Assembly: GCF_000317555.1 (NCBI RefSeq)
Contig: NC_019745.1
Location: 186,001 to 250,000, forward strand
Direction of reading: 5' to 3'
From: Gloeocapsa sp. PCC 7428
GTDB taxonomy: Bacteria; Cyanobacteriota; Cyanobacteriia; Cyanobacteriales; Chroococcidiopsidaceae
Length of the DNA: 64,000 bases
Of the stretch, positions 19,018 to 29,008 are shown in pieces (positions within the stretch are counted from its first letter, which is position 1; each line of letters opens with the position of its first letter). The notes under the pieces are model-generated. The model was not told the origin of the DNA. It saw nothing but the letters and a program-made list of their open reading frames with translations, and searched no databases. Both the position numbers and the translations under genes were made by a program.

Positions 19018-20331
19018 TCATCTGATGCATTGGAACTGAATACGCAATCCATCTTTAGGGCGGCTAGTCGGGAATCTGGTGTCTTCTAAATTTTGATGGG
19101 GTAACAGTTTCCATTGATAGTTACGCAGTAGATGTGCTGCAATAACTTTCATTTCCATTTTGGCAAACGCGATTCCGACACAAATTCGCGATCCACCACC
19201 AAAGCCAATTAAACTGTAGGAACGCTGTTTATGTTCTTGGCGTTGCGGACTAAAACGGTCAGGATCAAAATGCTGCGGTTCGAGGTAAATTTCTGGTAGT
19301 TGGTGGGTAAGTTTAATTGAATACGACACTAACCATCCTGCGGGTACATAATAGCCATGAAATTCAAACGGCTTGATGACACCGCGAAAACCACCCGCAA
19401 CGGGAGGATGCAACCTTTCAACTTCAGCTAAAACTTGGTCAAGATACGGCATTTTGCCTAATTGTTCTATTGAAAATCTCTGTTGGGCTAACTCAAATTG
19501 CTCATTTCTCGCACGTTGCAAAACTTCTGGATGAAGCGCTAGTTCCAAACATAACCACGTTAGCATTGCGGTAGTTGTTTCATGACCAGCAAAAAGCAGT
19601 AGCATAGCTTGCGCAACCAGTTCGCGATCGCTCATTTTGTTACCATCTTCATCACGCGCTTGTACCAGTAAACTCAGCGCATCTTTCGTCGGGTTTTGCT
19701 GGCGTTCTTTGACAACTTGAGCGAGGTGCTGCAAAATTTGGTTACGCGCGGCGATCGCTTTGCCTAATTTTGTTCCAGGTAAAGGTAGCGGATTGATCGT
19801 AAATAAGCCATTTGTGAGTGCGGTAAATAGCTGACTCAACCGCGCGGCTTCTAATCCTGTATTTGTTCCTAATAACAGTTGACTAGCTATATCAAAAGTG
19901 AGTTGTTTAAACTCTTCATACCAAACAAATTCGCCTTTTTGTTGCCATTTTTGGAGATATTGTTGCGTCAGTGTCTCCATTGCACCAAAATAACTTTCGA
20001 GTGCAGCACCATGCATTGCAGGCATAATGAGACGGCGATTTTTGCGATGTTCCTCACCGTCTTGGACAAACAGTGATTCTCCGAGTAAAAGTTTAAAATT
20101 ATCGGGCCATCCCTCCCGCCAAGAGAAATGATCCATATGGCTAGAAAGAACAAATTCTACAGCCTCTGGACCAATCATAAATACAGCGGGTCTACCGATA
20201 ATCTGCGTCCGAAAAATAGGACCATACTGTTGATAGCGCTTCTCGATAAAGTGCGGATCGAAGCGAAATGACAGCGATTCTCCAATTACAGGTAAACCCG
20301 TTTGACCAGGAGGAAGGCGATAATGACTCAT
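19018..20331 (-). CDS. Cytochrome P450, CYP120-like
   Basis: A 437-residue heme monooxygenase. It has the I-helix oxygen-activation motif AGHETTT, the K-helix ExxR (EVERLHPP is close by), and the heme-binding loop FGGGSRICVG with the thiolate ligand near C384. Length and the N-terminus (YRLPPGQTGLPVIGESLSF) resemble cyanobacterial CYP120 enzymes, which hydroxylate retinoids in Synechocystis. The true substrate here is unknown, and no ferredoxin partner gene is adjacent. Its promoter lies in a spacer containing a copy of the dispersed intergenic element (20335-20415). Confidence 0.9.
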   Translation of the reverse strand: MSHYRLPPGQTGLPVIGESLSFRFDPHFIEKRYQQYGPIFRTQIIGRPAVFMIGPEAVEFVLSSHMDHFSWREGWPDNFKLLLGESLFVQDGEEHRKNRRLIMPAMHGAALESYFGAMETLTQQYLQKWQQKGEFVWYEEFKQLTFDIASQLLLGTNTGLEAARLSQLFTALTNGLFTINPLPLPGTKLGKAIAARNQILQHLAQVVKERQQNPTKDALSLLVQARDEDGNKMSDRELVAQAMLLLFAGHETTTAMLTWLCLELALHPEVLQRARNEQFELAQQRFSIEQLGKMPYLDQVLAEVERLHPPVAGGFRGVIKPFEFHGYYVPAGWLVSYSIKLTHQLPEIYLEPQHFDPDRFSPQRQEHKQRSYSLIGFGGGSRICVGIAFAKMEMKVIAAHLLRNYQWKLLPHQNLEDTRFPTSRPKDGLRIQFQCIR

Positions 20332-20334
20332 TGG

Positions 20335-20415
20335 TAAGTGAGTGGGTGAAAATAAACGTCATTTGAAGGTTGGTCATTGGTAACTGGTAATTGGTCATTG
20401 GCAAGAAGACTTATC
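20335..20415 (-). repeat. Partial copy of dispersed intergenic element (end segment)
   Basis: Read in reverse orientation, it contains the end GTGGGTGAAAATAAACGT followed by TTGGTCATTGGTAA-type units. The same end is found at the 3' side of the element at 60225-60475. Confidence 0.55.
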
Positions 20416-20489
20416 AAGAATTACCCTTTACCTATTACCCATTATCCGACCTCCACAATTGTGGTATTTAATTGTGCCCACCTACTAAG

Positions 20490-22172
20490 TTATAATTCCA
20501 AATCGGTGACAGCACCCACACTGCTAGAAGAAACTAATTTGGCATATTTTGCTAAAACGCCTTTGGTGTAACGCGGTGGACGCGGTTGCCAATTTTGCCG
20601 ACGTAAGGCTAACTCTTCATCGGATACGTGCAATTGTAGCGAACGATTTGGAGCATCAATTGTAATTGTGTCACCTTCTTGGACAAGTGCGATCGCACCT
20701 CCTACTGCTGCTTCTGGGGCAACGTGACCGACGACCATACCATAAGTACCGCCCGAAAATCGTCCATCGGTGATTAATCCTACCGAGTCACCCAAACCTG
20801 CACCGATAATGGCACTTGTGGGCGCTAGCATTTCGCGCATTCCAGGACCACCTTTAGGACCTTCGTAGCGAATGACGATCACATCGCCAGCAACGATTTT
20901 GCCGGCTAAAATGGCATCTAAACACGCTTCTTCTGATTCAAAGACACGCGCCGGACCTGTAATTACGGGCTTTTTCACACCTGTAATTTTCGCAACTGCG
21001 CCTTCTTGAGCTAAATTGCCGCGTAAAACTGCCAAGTGTCCTTGCTGATATATTGGTTTATCCCAGGGGTGAATCACAAATTGATCGGGACGTGGTTCAG
21101 CGGGAACATCGACTAAAACTTCCGCAACGGTTTTTCCTGTAATTGTGAGTGCGTCGCCATGCAGTAAATCGTGGACGAGTAGCATTTTCATCACTTGGGG
21201 AATTCCACCCGCGCGATGCAAATCTGTCGCCACAAATTGACCGCTGGGTTTTAAGTCACAAAGTACCGGAACGCGGGCGCGAATTGTTTCAAAGTCATCT
21301 AATGTTAACTTGACTCCAGCCGTATGCGCGATCGCGAGTAAATGCAACACAGCATTCGTCGAACCACCCACCGCCATAATGACCGAAATCGCGTTTTCAA
21401 ACGCTTTGCGCGTGAGAATTTGTCGAGGTAATAGCTGGTTACGGATGGCTTCTACTAAGACAAATGCGGATTTTTCGGTACTGTCGGCTTTTTCTGCATC
21501 TTCGGCTGCCATTGTCGAAGAATACGGTAAACTCATTCCCATTGCTTCAAACGCAGAAGACATTGTGTTAGCCGTATACATTCCCCCGCAAGAACCCGCA
21601 CCAGGACACGCTTTGCGTTCGACTTCTAACAGTTCTTCGTAAGGAATTTTACCTGCGCTGTATTCTCCGACAGCTTCAAACGCGCTGACAACCGTTAAAT
21701 CGCGTCCGTTGTGATGACCAGGCTTAATGGTACCACCATAGACAAAAATTGCGGGAATATTCATGCGGGCGATCGCAATCATTGCCCCTGGCATATTTTT
21801 ATCGCAACCGCCGATCGCGAGTACCCCATCCATACTTTGTCCGGTACACGCGGTTTCAATCGAATCTGCAATGACTTCGCGCGACACCAAGGAATATTTC
21901 ATTCCCTCGGTTCCCATCGAGATACCATCGCTGATTGTGATTGTACCAAACATTTGCGGCATCGCTCCTGCGGCACGGATTCCAGCTTCAGCACGTTGCG
22001 CGAGTTGATTAATTCCCATATTGCAGGGAGTGATCGTGCTATAACTATTTGCAATTCCGACGATTGCTTTAAGAAAATCGTTATCTTGAAACCCCACCGC
22101 GCGCAGCATTGCACGATTAGGCGATCGCTGTACGCCTTGGGTAACAACGTGGCTTTTAAAATTGTCCGGCAT
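20490..22172 (-). CDS. ilvD: Dihydroxy-acid dehydratase
   Basis: Iron-sulfur enzyme of branched-chain amino-acid synthesis, converting dihydroxy-isovalerate and its homologue to the 2-keto acids; cytoplasmic. From the ATG at 22172 (MPDNFKSH) it has 560 residues, the normal length. A good AGGA motif lies about 10 nt upstream, while the longer frame would need a TTG start. Cluster and active-site motifs include [24 protein letters not shown], and a C-terminal GRFSGGT. Monocistronic. Confidence 0.97.
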   Translation of the reverse strand: MPDNFKSHVVTQGVQRSPNRAMLRAVGFQDNDFLKAIVGIANSYSTITPCNMGINQLAQRAEAGIRAAGAMPQMFGTITISDGISMGTEGMKYSLVSREVIADSIETACTGQSMDGVLAIGGCDKNMPGAMIAIARMNIPAIFVYGGTIKPGHHNGRDLTVVSAFEAVGEYSAGKIPYEELLEVERKACPGAGSCGGMYTANTMSSAFEAMGMSLPYSSTMAAEDAEKADSTEKSAFVLVEAIRNQLLPRQILTRKAFENAISVIMAVGGSTNAVLHLLAIAHTAGVKLTLDDFETIRARVPVLCDLKPSGQFVATDLHRAGGIPQVMKMLLVHDLLHGDALTITGKTVAEVLVDVPAEPRPDQFVIHPWDKPIYQQGHLAVLRGNLAQEGAVAKITGVKKPVITGPARVFESEEACLDAILAGKIVAGDVIVIRYEGPKGGPGMREMLAPTSAIIGAGLGDSVGLITDGRFSGGTYGMVVGHVAPEAAVGGAIALVQEGDTITIDAPNRSLQLHVSDEELALRRQNWQPRPPRYTKGVLAKYAKLVSSSSVGAVTDLEL

Positions 22173-22355
22173 CTTCTGATTCCTGATGAGACGCAATGAA
22201 AATTGTAGCTACCAGCAAGGGCGAATTACACTACTTTATCGTATTAACGTGTGCTAGCTACTGTTTCTTGATTGTCTCAAATTTCGTAACGCTTGGTAAT
22301 GGGTAATTGATTAGTACTAAGCTGATATTCTCATCACTAACCAAAGCGCCACTAA

Positions 22356-22775
22356 TCACTCATGAACTGTACCATCTGGCATGATCGTCCCTTGTAATTT
22401 TGCGCCAGTGAGCGATGCACCCCAAATGCTTGCACCACTCAAGTCTGCGCCACTTAAGTCTGCCATTTTTAGGTCTGTCATTTTTAATTCTGCACCACTG
22501 AGGTTAGCACCTTTAAGGTTTGCCGCAAATAAATTTGCTCCATTCAAGATAGCACCACTCAAGTTTGCTGCGCTTAAGTTTGCCTTACTTAAAGAAGCTT
22601 CTCTAAAATTAGTACCTACTAAGTCGGCTTGACTGAGATCAGCCTCACTCAGCGACGCTTCACGCAACGAAGCACCACTGAGGTTAATTTTCGCTAAGCT
22701 AGCACCAATCAAATTAATAGCTTTAAAATCTCGTTCTCCAGCGATGTACTTTGCGATTAACTCAGAAGCATCCAT
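22356..22775 (-). CDS. Pentapeptide-repeat protein
   Basis: About 139 residues from the ATG at 22775, which is preceded by a clear GAGG ribosome site. After a short N-terminus (MDASELIAKYIAGERDF) it consists of A(D/N)LSG-type five-residue repeats (NLSGASLREASLSEADL...), which fold into a right-handed quadrilateral beta-helix. Such proteins are very numerous in cyanobacteria and mostly of unknown role. The frame open upstream to 22943 is not likely translated. Confidence 0.88.
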   Translation of the reverse strand: MDASELIAKYIAGERDFKAINLIGASLAKINLSGASLREASLSEADLSQADLVGTNFREASLSKANLSAANLSGAILNGANLFAANLKGANLSGAELKMTDLKMADLSGADLSGASIWGASLTGAKLQGTIMPDGTVHE

Positions 22776-22951
22776 AGTACCCTCTTGACTGCGATCGCTT
22801 TTAGCGCTGCGCTTTGCGCAATTGCTTGTATTAGTTTGCAACAAATAAAAAATGCAAGAAGTAAAAAAGAGTACAAGTGATTCAAAATCTAAATATTGCT
22901 CTCTTTTTATGCTTATAGAGATTTTGCCTGTTCCACTAAACACTAGCCACT

Positions 22952-23317
22952 ATGCAAATTACTCAATGTCTCCACGCAGCACTTCTAGTCACCGACTTGC
23001 AACGCGCCGAAGATTTTTATAGCAACATCTTGGGCTTATCTAAATCAACTGCGCGAAACCTCAATTTTCCAGGAACATGGTATCAAATCGGCGACTTTCA
23101 ACTCCACCTCATCGTCGCCCCAACAGTTCCTCCACAAATTCAAAACCCCGAAAAATGGGGACGCAACCCCCACATTTCCTTCGCCGTCACCGACTTAAAC
23201 GCCATCAAACAACACCTCATCACCCACAACTACCCCATTCAAAGTAGCGCCTCTGGTAGATCAGCACTTTTCACCAAAGATCCCGACAACAACATCATCG
23301 AACTCTCCCAAATCTAA
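22952..23317 (+). CDS. VOC-family (glyoxalase/dioxygenase fold) protein
   Basis: A 121-residue protein with two beta-alpha-beta-beta-beta modules. The pattern HAALLVTDLQRAEDFYSNILGL at the start and DPDNNIIELSQ at the end is typical of the vicinal-oxygen-chelate superfamily. Metal-ligand candidates are His8 and a C-terminal Glu. Members include glyoxalase I and bleomycin-resistance proteins; substrate unknown. It ends 36 bp before the recombinase gene. Confidence 0.85.
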   Translation: MQITQCLHAALLVTDLQRAEDFYSNILGLSKSTARNLNFPGTWYQIGDFQLHLIVAPTVPPQIQNPEKWGRNPHISFAVTDLNAIKQHLITHNYPIQSSASGRSALFTKDPDNNIIELSQI

Positions 23318-23350
23318 ACCTCTGCGCCCTCTGCGTCTCTGTGGTTCGTT
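23317..23350. repeat. Dispersed CTCTGCGTCTCTGTGGTTCG-type repeat
   Basis: Inverse relative of the repeat at 9294-9326. It fills the gap between the VOC gene and the recombinase gene. Confidence 0.5.
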
Positions 23351-23353
23351 TCA

Positions 23354-24634
23354 ATGAAAATCATCGCCTACACTTACAGCGATCCTCTCCTCGAATCCCC
23401 ACCCGATCCCACCATTTGGGGTTGGGAAATAGACTCTATCTATCAAGATTTTGGCAAACGCACGCAACTGCAACAACTAATCAAAGACTGCCAAACCGAA
23501 GACGCATATCTTCTTATCCGTAGAATAGAGGAACTTGGCGAATCAGTACAAGAAGTCAGCGATCGCATCACGCAACTCCAAGCACTCAATATCAAAATTA
23601 TCACCACCGAACAAACTAACCCTGCTAATCTCCAAACCGACTTCATCAAACTGCTGCAAGCAATGCAACGCGAACAACGCAGTCGCCGCATTCGCCAGGG
23701 ACACGCCCGCAATCGCATCAGCGCCCAACCTCCACCAGGAAAAGCCCCCTATGGATATCGTCGCGGTAAAGATAAATATGCCTTAGATCGCAGTGCTTCC
23801 CCCATCGTTAAGGATTTTTTTGAACACTTTCTGCTCTACGGTTCCTTACGCGGTGCAGTACGCCATTTAGCACAAAAATACAACAAAAAAATTTCTGTGA
23901 CTACTGGGCGACGTTGGTTAACAAACCCTGTCTATCGCGGCGATACCGCGTATCAAAACGGTGATGTTGTTGCCAATACGCACGTACCAATTATTTCTAG
24001 AGAAGAAGCTGCGCAGGTAGATCGATTATTACGTCGCAATCGACGTTTACCACCACGTACCGCGAGTGCGCCGCGAAGTCTTGCGGGTTTAGTTGTCTGT
24101 CAAGAATGTCAATCACCAATGACAGTTGTGCGCGTCACGACGCACCAAAAAAAGAGTGAATATCTTTACTTGCGTCCTACACTTTGCCCAAAACGTCCAA
24201 AATGTCGCGCGATCGCGTATGCTCAGGTTTTAGAATGCACAATTAACTCGATTTGTCAAGATTTACCGCGTGCAGTAGCTGGAATGAATTTTCCGCAGTT
24301 GGATGCAGTCAAAGAAGATCTTAATAGTGCGATCGCATCCAAACAAGAAATCCTTGCTCAGTTACCTAATTTAATCACCACAGGCATTTTAGATCCTGAA
24401 ACCGCACAAATTAGAAATTACAAACTCCGCACTGAAATATCCGAATTACAAGCGCAACTCGCCACTTTACCACCAGTCAATTTACGTTCGGTTGCGCAAG
24501 CTGTTTCCATTGCGCAATTTTGGTTAGATTTATCCGAAGCTGAACGCCGCTTTTATTTTCGCGAATTTATTCAACAAATTCAGTTAATCCGTGAAGATGA
24601 GAAATGGCATCTACAAGTGATTTTTGTTTTTTAA
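23354..24634 (+). CDS. Serine recombinase, XisF-like
   Basis: A 426-residue large serine recombinase. The N-terminal resolvase-like domain (1-135) starts IAYTYSDPLLE, where Ser9 could be the nucleophile, and contains the arginine-rich QREQRSRRIRQGHARNR region. A recombinase domain (about 145-240: PPGKAPYGYRRGKDKYALD) and a zinc-ribbon domain with CQECQ (about 250-300) follow, then a coiled coil. Relatives include XisF, which excises the fdxN element in heterocysts, and many cyanobacteria keep a single-copy homologue. No element boundaries or target gene are visible here, so it may act elsewhere. Confidence 0.82.
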   Translation: MKIIAYTYSDPLLESPPDPTIWGWEIDSIYQDFGKRTQLQQLIKDCQTEDAYLLIRRIEELGESVQEVSDRITQLQALNIKIITTEQTNPANLQTDFIKLLQAMQREQRSRRIRQGHARNRISAQPPPGKAPYGYRRGKDKYALDRSASPIVKDFFEHFLLYGSLRGAVRHLAQKYNKKISVTTGRRWLTNPVYRGDTAYQNGDVVANTHVPIISREEAAQVDRLLRRNRRLPPRTASAPRSLAGLVVCQECQSPMTVVRVTTHQKKSEYLYLRPTLCPKRPKCRAIAYAQVLECTINSICQDLPRAVAGMNFPQLDAVKEDLNSAIASKQEILAQLPNLITTGILDPETAQIRNYKLRTEISELQAQLATLPPVNLRSVAQAVSIAQFWLDLSEAERRFYFREFIQQIQLIREDEKWHLQVIFVF

Positions 24635-24714
24635 TCTGACAAACGTGCTATGTAGTGCAGCTTAATAGTTTGAAATCTATTGCAACAATCTTCTAATCTA
24701 CTTTGAACTATTGA

Positions 24715-26493
24715 CTAAACTCCAGACTGTACGCGCCACAAATTAGCATAGATACCATTGAGTGCTAATAGTTCCTCATGTGTACCTTGTTCGACAACTT
24801 CACCTTTATCCATAACGTAAATACAATCGCTGTGACGAATTGTCGATAGACGATGCGCGATCGCAATTGTTGTTCGATTTTGCGTAATCACGAATAGCGA
24901 TTTTTGAATTGCAGCTTCGGTTTCATTATCCACCGCCGATGTCGCTTCATCCAAAACTAGAATTGGTGGATCTTTGAGAATTGCCCGTGCAATTGCTAAT
25001 CGCTGTCGTTGTCCACCCGAAAGTTTTTGACCGCGTTCGCCAACGATGGTATCGTATCCTTGCGGTAGTTGCACAATAAATTCATGCGCCTCTGCTAATT
25101 TTGCAGCGTGAATAATATCCTCATGATGGGCATCAAAGTTACCGTAGGCAATATTTTCAGCAACGCTACCGTGAAATAGAAATACATCCTGACTTACCCA
25201 ACCAATACAGCGCCGCAAATCCCTCAGTCGCAACTCCCGAATATCGATACCATCAATCAAAATTTGTCCAGCTTGAATTTCATAAAAACGCAGTAGCAGT
25301 TTTACCAGCGTACTTTTACCCGAACCTGTGGCACCAACGATGCCAATATTCGCTCCAGCCGGAATATGCAATGATAGGTTTTTGAGAACGTGAGTGCGAT
25401 CTTTGTAGGCAAACGTGATATCATCAAGCCGCACTTCGCCGCGTACTGCTTTTAAAGGTAACGGATAACTACCTGTAGGAATTGCGATCGGAGTATCCAA
25501 CAGTCGCATCACGCGTCGGATCGAAGCTATCGCGCGTTGATACTCGTCCATCAATTGGCTTAAAGACGCAAAGGGCCATAGCAGTAGTTGAACAATAAAC
25601 ACCAAAAAGCCGTAAGTTCCTACGGTTAAATTACCATTCACCACGGCAACACCACCAAAAAACAGCGTGGCAATGAAACCTAAGACAACGATCAAGCGAA
25701 TCAAGGGGAAAAACGCAGCACTCAGCGCGATCGCTTTTTGGTTACTGCGACGATAAGCTTCACTTTCATCCATAACACGCGATCGCTCATATGGTTCAGC
25801 GGTAAAACTTTTAATCGTTGCAATTCCTGAGAGGTTATTCGTTAAACGGCTACTGATCAAACCTGCTTTTTCGCGGACATCAGCATAGCGCGGCGCAAGT
25901 CGATTTTGAAATGCTAATGAACCCCAGAATATAAAAGGAATCGGTACAATCGCAAACGGCGCAACACTTGGAGCGATAATAGCAAACGAGCCGCCAACAG
26001 CGAGAACTGTCGTAATAAAATGGATGACTTCTGCTGCTCCCGAATTGAGAAACTGTTCTAATTGATTGATATCATCGTTCAAAATTGATAAAAGTGTTCC
26101 GGTAGAGCGTTCCTCAAAGAAATTCAGTTCGAGTTCTTGCAAATGCGTATAAGCATCAAGGCGTAATTCATGCTGGATCGTTTGGGCTAAGGTGCGCCAT
26201 TGGCGATCGTATAAAAATTCAAAGAGTGATTCTAAGCTCCAAATTAACAGCGTTAAGAGTGATAGCACCCCCAGTTGTCCCACAATGGTAGCGACACCCA
26301 AGCGAGAAATCAGCGAGTTTTCTCGTTCTACCACGACATCAACTGCTACCCCAATTAAGTACGATGGTGCTAGGTCACAGAGCCTATTGAGGATTGTACA
26401 GGCGATCGCACTCCATACTTGAGTTCTATAACCTTTGGCGTAGCGTATTAATCTTAGAAGTGGATACTTTTTACTAACCGAGGAAGAACGCAT
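24715..26493 (-). CDS. ABC exporter, fused membrane and ATPase domains
   Basis: A 592-residue half-transporter of MsbA/lipid-exporter type. Residues 1-320 hold six transmembrane helices of the ABC exporter domain. The C-terminal ATPase has Walker A GATGSGKST, signature LSGGQRQR, Walker B ILVLDEATSAVD and the H-loop AHRLSTI. It probably works as a homodimer in the inner membrane. Substrate unknown; the nearby genes give no clue. An AT-rich spacer of about 350 bp precedes it. Confidence 0.93.
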   Translation of the reverse strand: MRSSSVSKKYPLLRLIRYAKGYRTQVWSAIACTILNRLCDLAPSYLIGVAVDVVVERENSLISRLGVATIVGQLGVLSLLTLLIWSLESLFEFLYDRQWRTLAQTIQHELRLDAYTHLQELELNFFEERSTGTLLSILNDDINQLEQFLNSGAAEVIHFITTVLAVGGSFAIIAPSVAPFAIVPIPFIFWGSLAFQNRLAPRYADVREKAGLISSRLTNNLSGIATIKSFTAEPYERSRVMDESEAYRRSNQKAIALSAAFFPLIRLIVVLGFIATLFFGGVAVVNGNLTVGTYGFLVFIVQLLLWPFASLSQLMDEYQRAIASIRRVMRLLDTPIAIPTGSYPLPLKAVRGEVRLDDITFAYKDRTHVLKNLSLHIPAGANIGIVGATGSGKSTLVKLLLRFYEIQAGQILIDGIDIRELRLRDLRRCIGWVSQDVFLFHGSVAENIAYGNFDAHHEDIIHAAKLAEAHEFIVQLPQGYDTIVGERGQKLSGGQRQRLAIARAILKDPPILVLDEATSAVDNETEAAIQKSLFVITQNRTTIAIAHRLSTIRHSDCIYVMDKGEVVEQGTHEELLALNGIYANLWRVQSGV

Positions 26494-26849
26494 ATGCTAT
26501 TATTTTTTACACTTAAATACTGATATTTAAACGCTGAATGCGTGTCATAAAATCCTTTATCGTAAGCACGCTGAATCATCTTAATAGTTTTTGAGACGTT
26601 GAGTCTATCCAAAAACGGCAAATTTCTATCCTAAAAAGGTAGCTTACTGCCAAAAATCTAATTAATAATTTTCTTGTCTAGTTACGAAATTATTCTCTGA
26701 TTATTTCCTTAATACCCCTAGAGAATATTAAAATACCTATCACACATTCTCGTCACGGTATAAATAATTTCATCAATTATCTATTACCCATTAGCAACCC
26801 TTAAGTAACACTTGTCTTCACCACCTATAAACATATATCTGCACCGTTA
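26494..26849. other. Non-coding AT-rich divergent spacer
   Basis: Between the ABC exporter (minus) and the Rpn-family gene (plus). No open frame or strong hairpin. It presumably holds both promoters. Confidence 0.4.
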
Positions 26850-27746
26850 ATGACAAAACGCGCCGATGTCAGCACTAAAAAGTTAATTAGTCTCGCACCT
26901 GACAACTGGGTAAGATGGGTAACAAAAATGCCCGATATAATAGCAAAAGAAATTCTGAATTCTGAGTTTCAATGGATATCCAGAGAAAGCGATGTTCTCA
27001 TCCGCGTTCAGCATCCTCAAACGCAGGAAGAATTTCTCGTTCTCAACGAGTTACAATTGCGTTACAGTCCCAAAATGCCGCGTCGGATGCGTGCCTATGC
27101 AGGACTTGCAGAAGAAAAGTACAATCTACCAACTTATCCAGTTCTAATCAATATTCTCAAGTCAACGGACACAGCCATTCCTGCAACATATACTGCGAAC
27201 GTTGCGGGTTTACAAGTGCGTCAAGATTACCGAGTAATTAACTTATGGGAAGTCGATGTCAACATAGCTTTCCAGCAATCATTACCTGCACTGCTGCCTT
27301 TTGTACCTATTCTCAAAGGTGGAGAGGATGAAGCTACAATTCGCACAGCCTTGCAAATTTTACGTAGTAACGAACAGTTAAACCAACTTGAGACGGTTTT
27401 AGCATTTTTTGCTACGTTTGTGCTAGAGAGTACATTAGTTCAAGAAATCATGAGGTGGGATATGGCTGTGTTGCGCGAGTCACCTTGGTATCAAGAAATA
27501 TTACGTGAGGGCGAAGCACGCGGTGAAGCACGTGGCGAAGCACGTGGCGAAGCACGTGGCGAAGCACGCGGACAACGACAAGGCATAATTACTAGTATCG
27601 AAACTAGCTTGGAAGCAAAATTTGGCAGTAATGGATTAGAGTTGATGCCACAAATTACTCAAATTTCTGATTTAGAAAGCTTAAAGTTGATTTTACGAAA
27701 TATTATCACAGTTAATACTGTTGAGGAATTGCGATCGCTTCTGTAG
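26850..27746 (+). CDS. Rpn-family putative nuclease with GEAR repeats
   Basis: A 298-residue protein. Residues 20-215 resemble the PD-(D/E)XK-type nuclease domain of the Rpn/transposase-like family common in cyanobacteria (FLVLNELQLRYSPKMPRRMRAYAG). Near residue 221 it has five tandem GEAR units encoded by 12-bp DNA repeats, then a short C-terminal domain (LEAKFGSNGLELMPQI) often seen in these proteins. Activity unproven; members usually occur in many copies per genome. Repeat number probably varies between strains. Confidence 0.75.
   Translation: MTKRADVSTKKLISLAPDNWVRWVTKMPDIIAKEILNSEFQWISRESDVLIRVQHPQTQEEFLVLNELQLRYSPKMPRRMRAYAGLAEEKYNLPTYPVLINILKSTDTAIPATYTANVAGLQVRQDYRVINLWEVDVNIAFQQSLPALLPFVPILKGGEDEATIRTALQILRSNEQLNQLETVLAFFATFVLESTLVQEIMRWDMAVLRESPWYQEILREGEARGEARGEARGEARGEARGQRQGIITSIETSLEAKFGSNGLELMPQITQISDLESLKLILRNIITVNTVEELRSLL
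27510..27569 (+). repeat. 12-bp tandem repeat (five units) inside the Rpn-family gene
   Basis: Five nearly identical units of GGCGAAGCACGT, in frame, encode Gly-Glu-Ala-Arg. Repeat slippage changes length without shifting the frame. Confidence 0.9.
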
Positions 27747-27767
27747 TTTAGGCAATTCGTAGGTGTC

Positions 27768-27962
27768 TTAAGTGACAAGTCGTTTTGGATTGAGGGGAAT
27801 ACAAGTTTCTCCTTTGGTGTGTTGCACTACGCGACATTCTGTATTTAGCAGTCTGGGGTTGGTAATGTTGTGAGAAATACTGTTACTACAAGCTGAAATA
27901 AGTGTAAACATCAAAATTCCTAAGAGAAATAAAGCAGTAAGGCGACGTAAAGGTATTTTCAT
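27768..27962 (-). pseudogene. Remnant of a siderophore-binding lipoprotein
   Basis: 64 codons that encode only the N-terminus of a FecB-type binding protein: lipoprotein signal with lipobox ISAC, then CRVVQHTKGETCIPLNPKRLV, and a stop exactly where the family continues. It is very similar to the start of the complete neighbour at 28000-28992. It is a truncated duplicate, cut off by the deletion or rearrangement that brought the Rpn-family gene next to it. Confidence 0.8.
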
Positions 27963-27999
27963 ATAACGCGCTCACTTCACTGTTAAAATCTTTGTAACG

Positions 28000-28992
28000 C
28001 TACTGAATGCGATTTTGAGGTGCATTGACTAGATACTTCTCAATGTCATCTAATACCGCATGAGCCGAAAGAAAATCGAAGCCATACCAAGTTTGGAAAT
28101 CGACAGTATAAACTTGGTTTTGCTGAACAGCCTTGATTTTAGACCATAAGGGCTTGCGCTGAAGGCGATCTAGAGTCGAGCGATCGCTTTGTTGATAAGC
28201 TCCAATAAAAAGGACATCGCTATCGATTTCGGGTAAACTTTCTTCAGAAACTGGTAAGGCTAAACCCTCAGATGATTTAGGAGATAGTAAACCAAGATCA
28301 TTCAAGATTATGCCAGAAAAGGAGTTTTTAGCAGCAAGAGTTAATCCATTGCTAACATAGGCGAACGATACATAAAACGGTTGTTGCTGCGAACTTTTCT
28401 GTAAAACTCTTAAGCTTTGCTTGATTTCTTCTACTCTTTGGTAATAGCCATCTAAAAGTTGAGTAGCGACCTCTGTCTTATCAAAAACCTTCGCGGTTTC
28501 TATCAAGTGTTGTTTCCAATCGCGTGAAATTTCTGCCCAGGGAACTATCACAGTAGGAGCAATCTGCGACAATTGCTGATACACGGCTTGAAATGACGGG
28601 TCTGAAGGCAGAATGATGAAATCAGGCTTAAGTTGCAAAACTTTCTCTAAATTAGGCTGGTTAGCAGAATAGCTGTATAAAGAAATTCCTTTGAGTTTAT
28701 TTGCCAAGTGTGCAGGAAAACCTACTTTGCCTTCCACAGGCGACCAGATTTCTGCTGCAATTGGTTTGATTCCCAAAGCAACAATGTTACTTAAACTCAG
28801 AATATCTAAAGCGACAATTCGTTGCGGATTGAGTGGAACGCAGGTTTCGCCCGCAGTATGCTGTACAACTCGGCAATTTTCTGCTGAAGATGCTGGAGTG
28901 GCGGTTCGATTGCTGGTATGGCAGCTAGTAACAAGTGCAAATGCCACAATTCCTAGACATATCCAATAGGTAAAGCGGCGTAGAAACTTCAT
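28000..28992 (-). CDS. Iron-siderophore ABC transporter substrate-binding lipoprotein, module 2
   Basis: About 330 residues from the ATG at 28992; the open frame upstream overlaps the receptor gene and is not used. Lipobox VTSC puts the acylated cysteine at C24. The mature protein begins CRVVQHTAGETCVPLNPQRIVALD, the family signature. It starts 16 bp after the stop of the TonB receptor gene, so both are one transcription unit. No permease follows; instead a truncated second copy lies downstream. Confidence 0.9.
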   Translation of the reverse strand: MKFLRRFTYWICLGIVAFALVTSCHTSNRTATPASSAENCRVVQHTAGETCVPLNPQRIVALDILSLSNIVALGIKPIAAEIWSPVEGKVGFPAHLANKLKGISLYSYSANQPNLEKVLQLKPDFIILPSDPSFQAVYQQLSQIAPTVIVPWAEISRDWKQHLIETAKVFDKTEVATQLLDGYYQRVEEIKQSLRVLQKSSQQQPFYVSFAYVSNGLTLAAKNSFSGIILNDLGLLSPKSSEGLALPVSEESLPEIDSDVLFIGAYQQSDRSTLDRLQRKPLWSKIKAVQQNQVYTVDFQTWYGFDFLSAHAVLDDIEKYLVNAPQNRIQ

Positions 28993-29008
28993 GATGAAAC
29001 CTAACATT

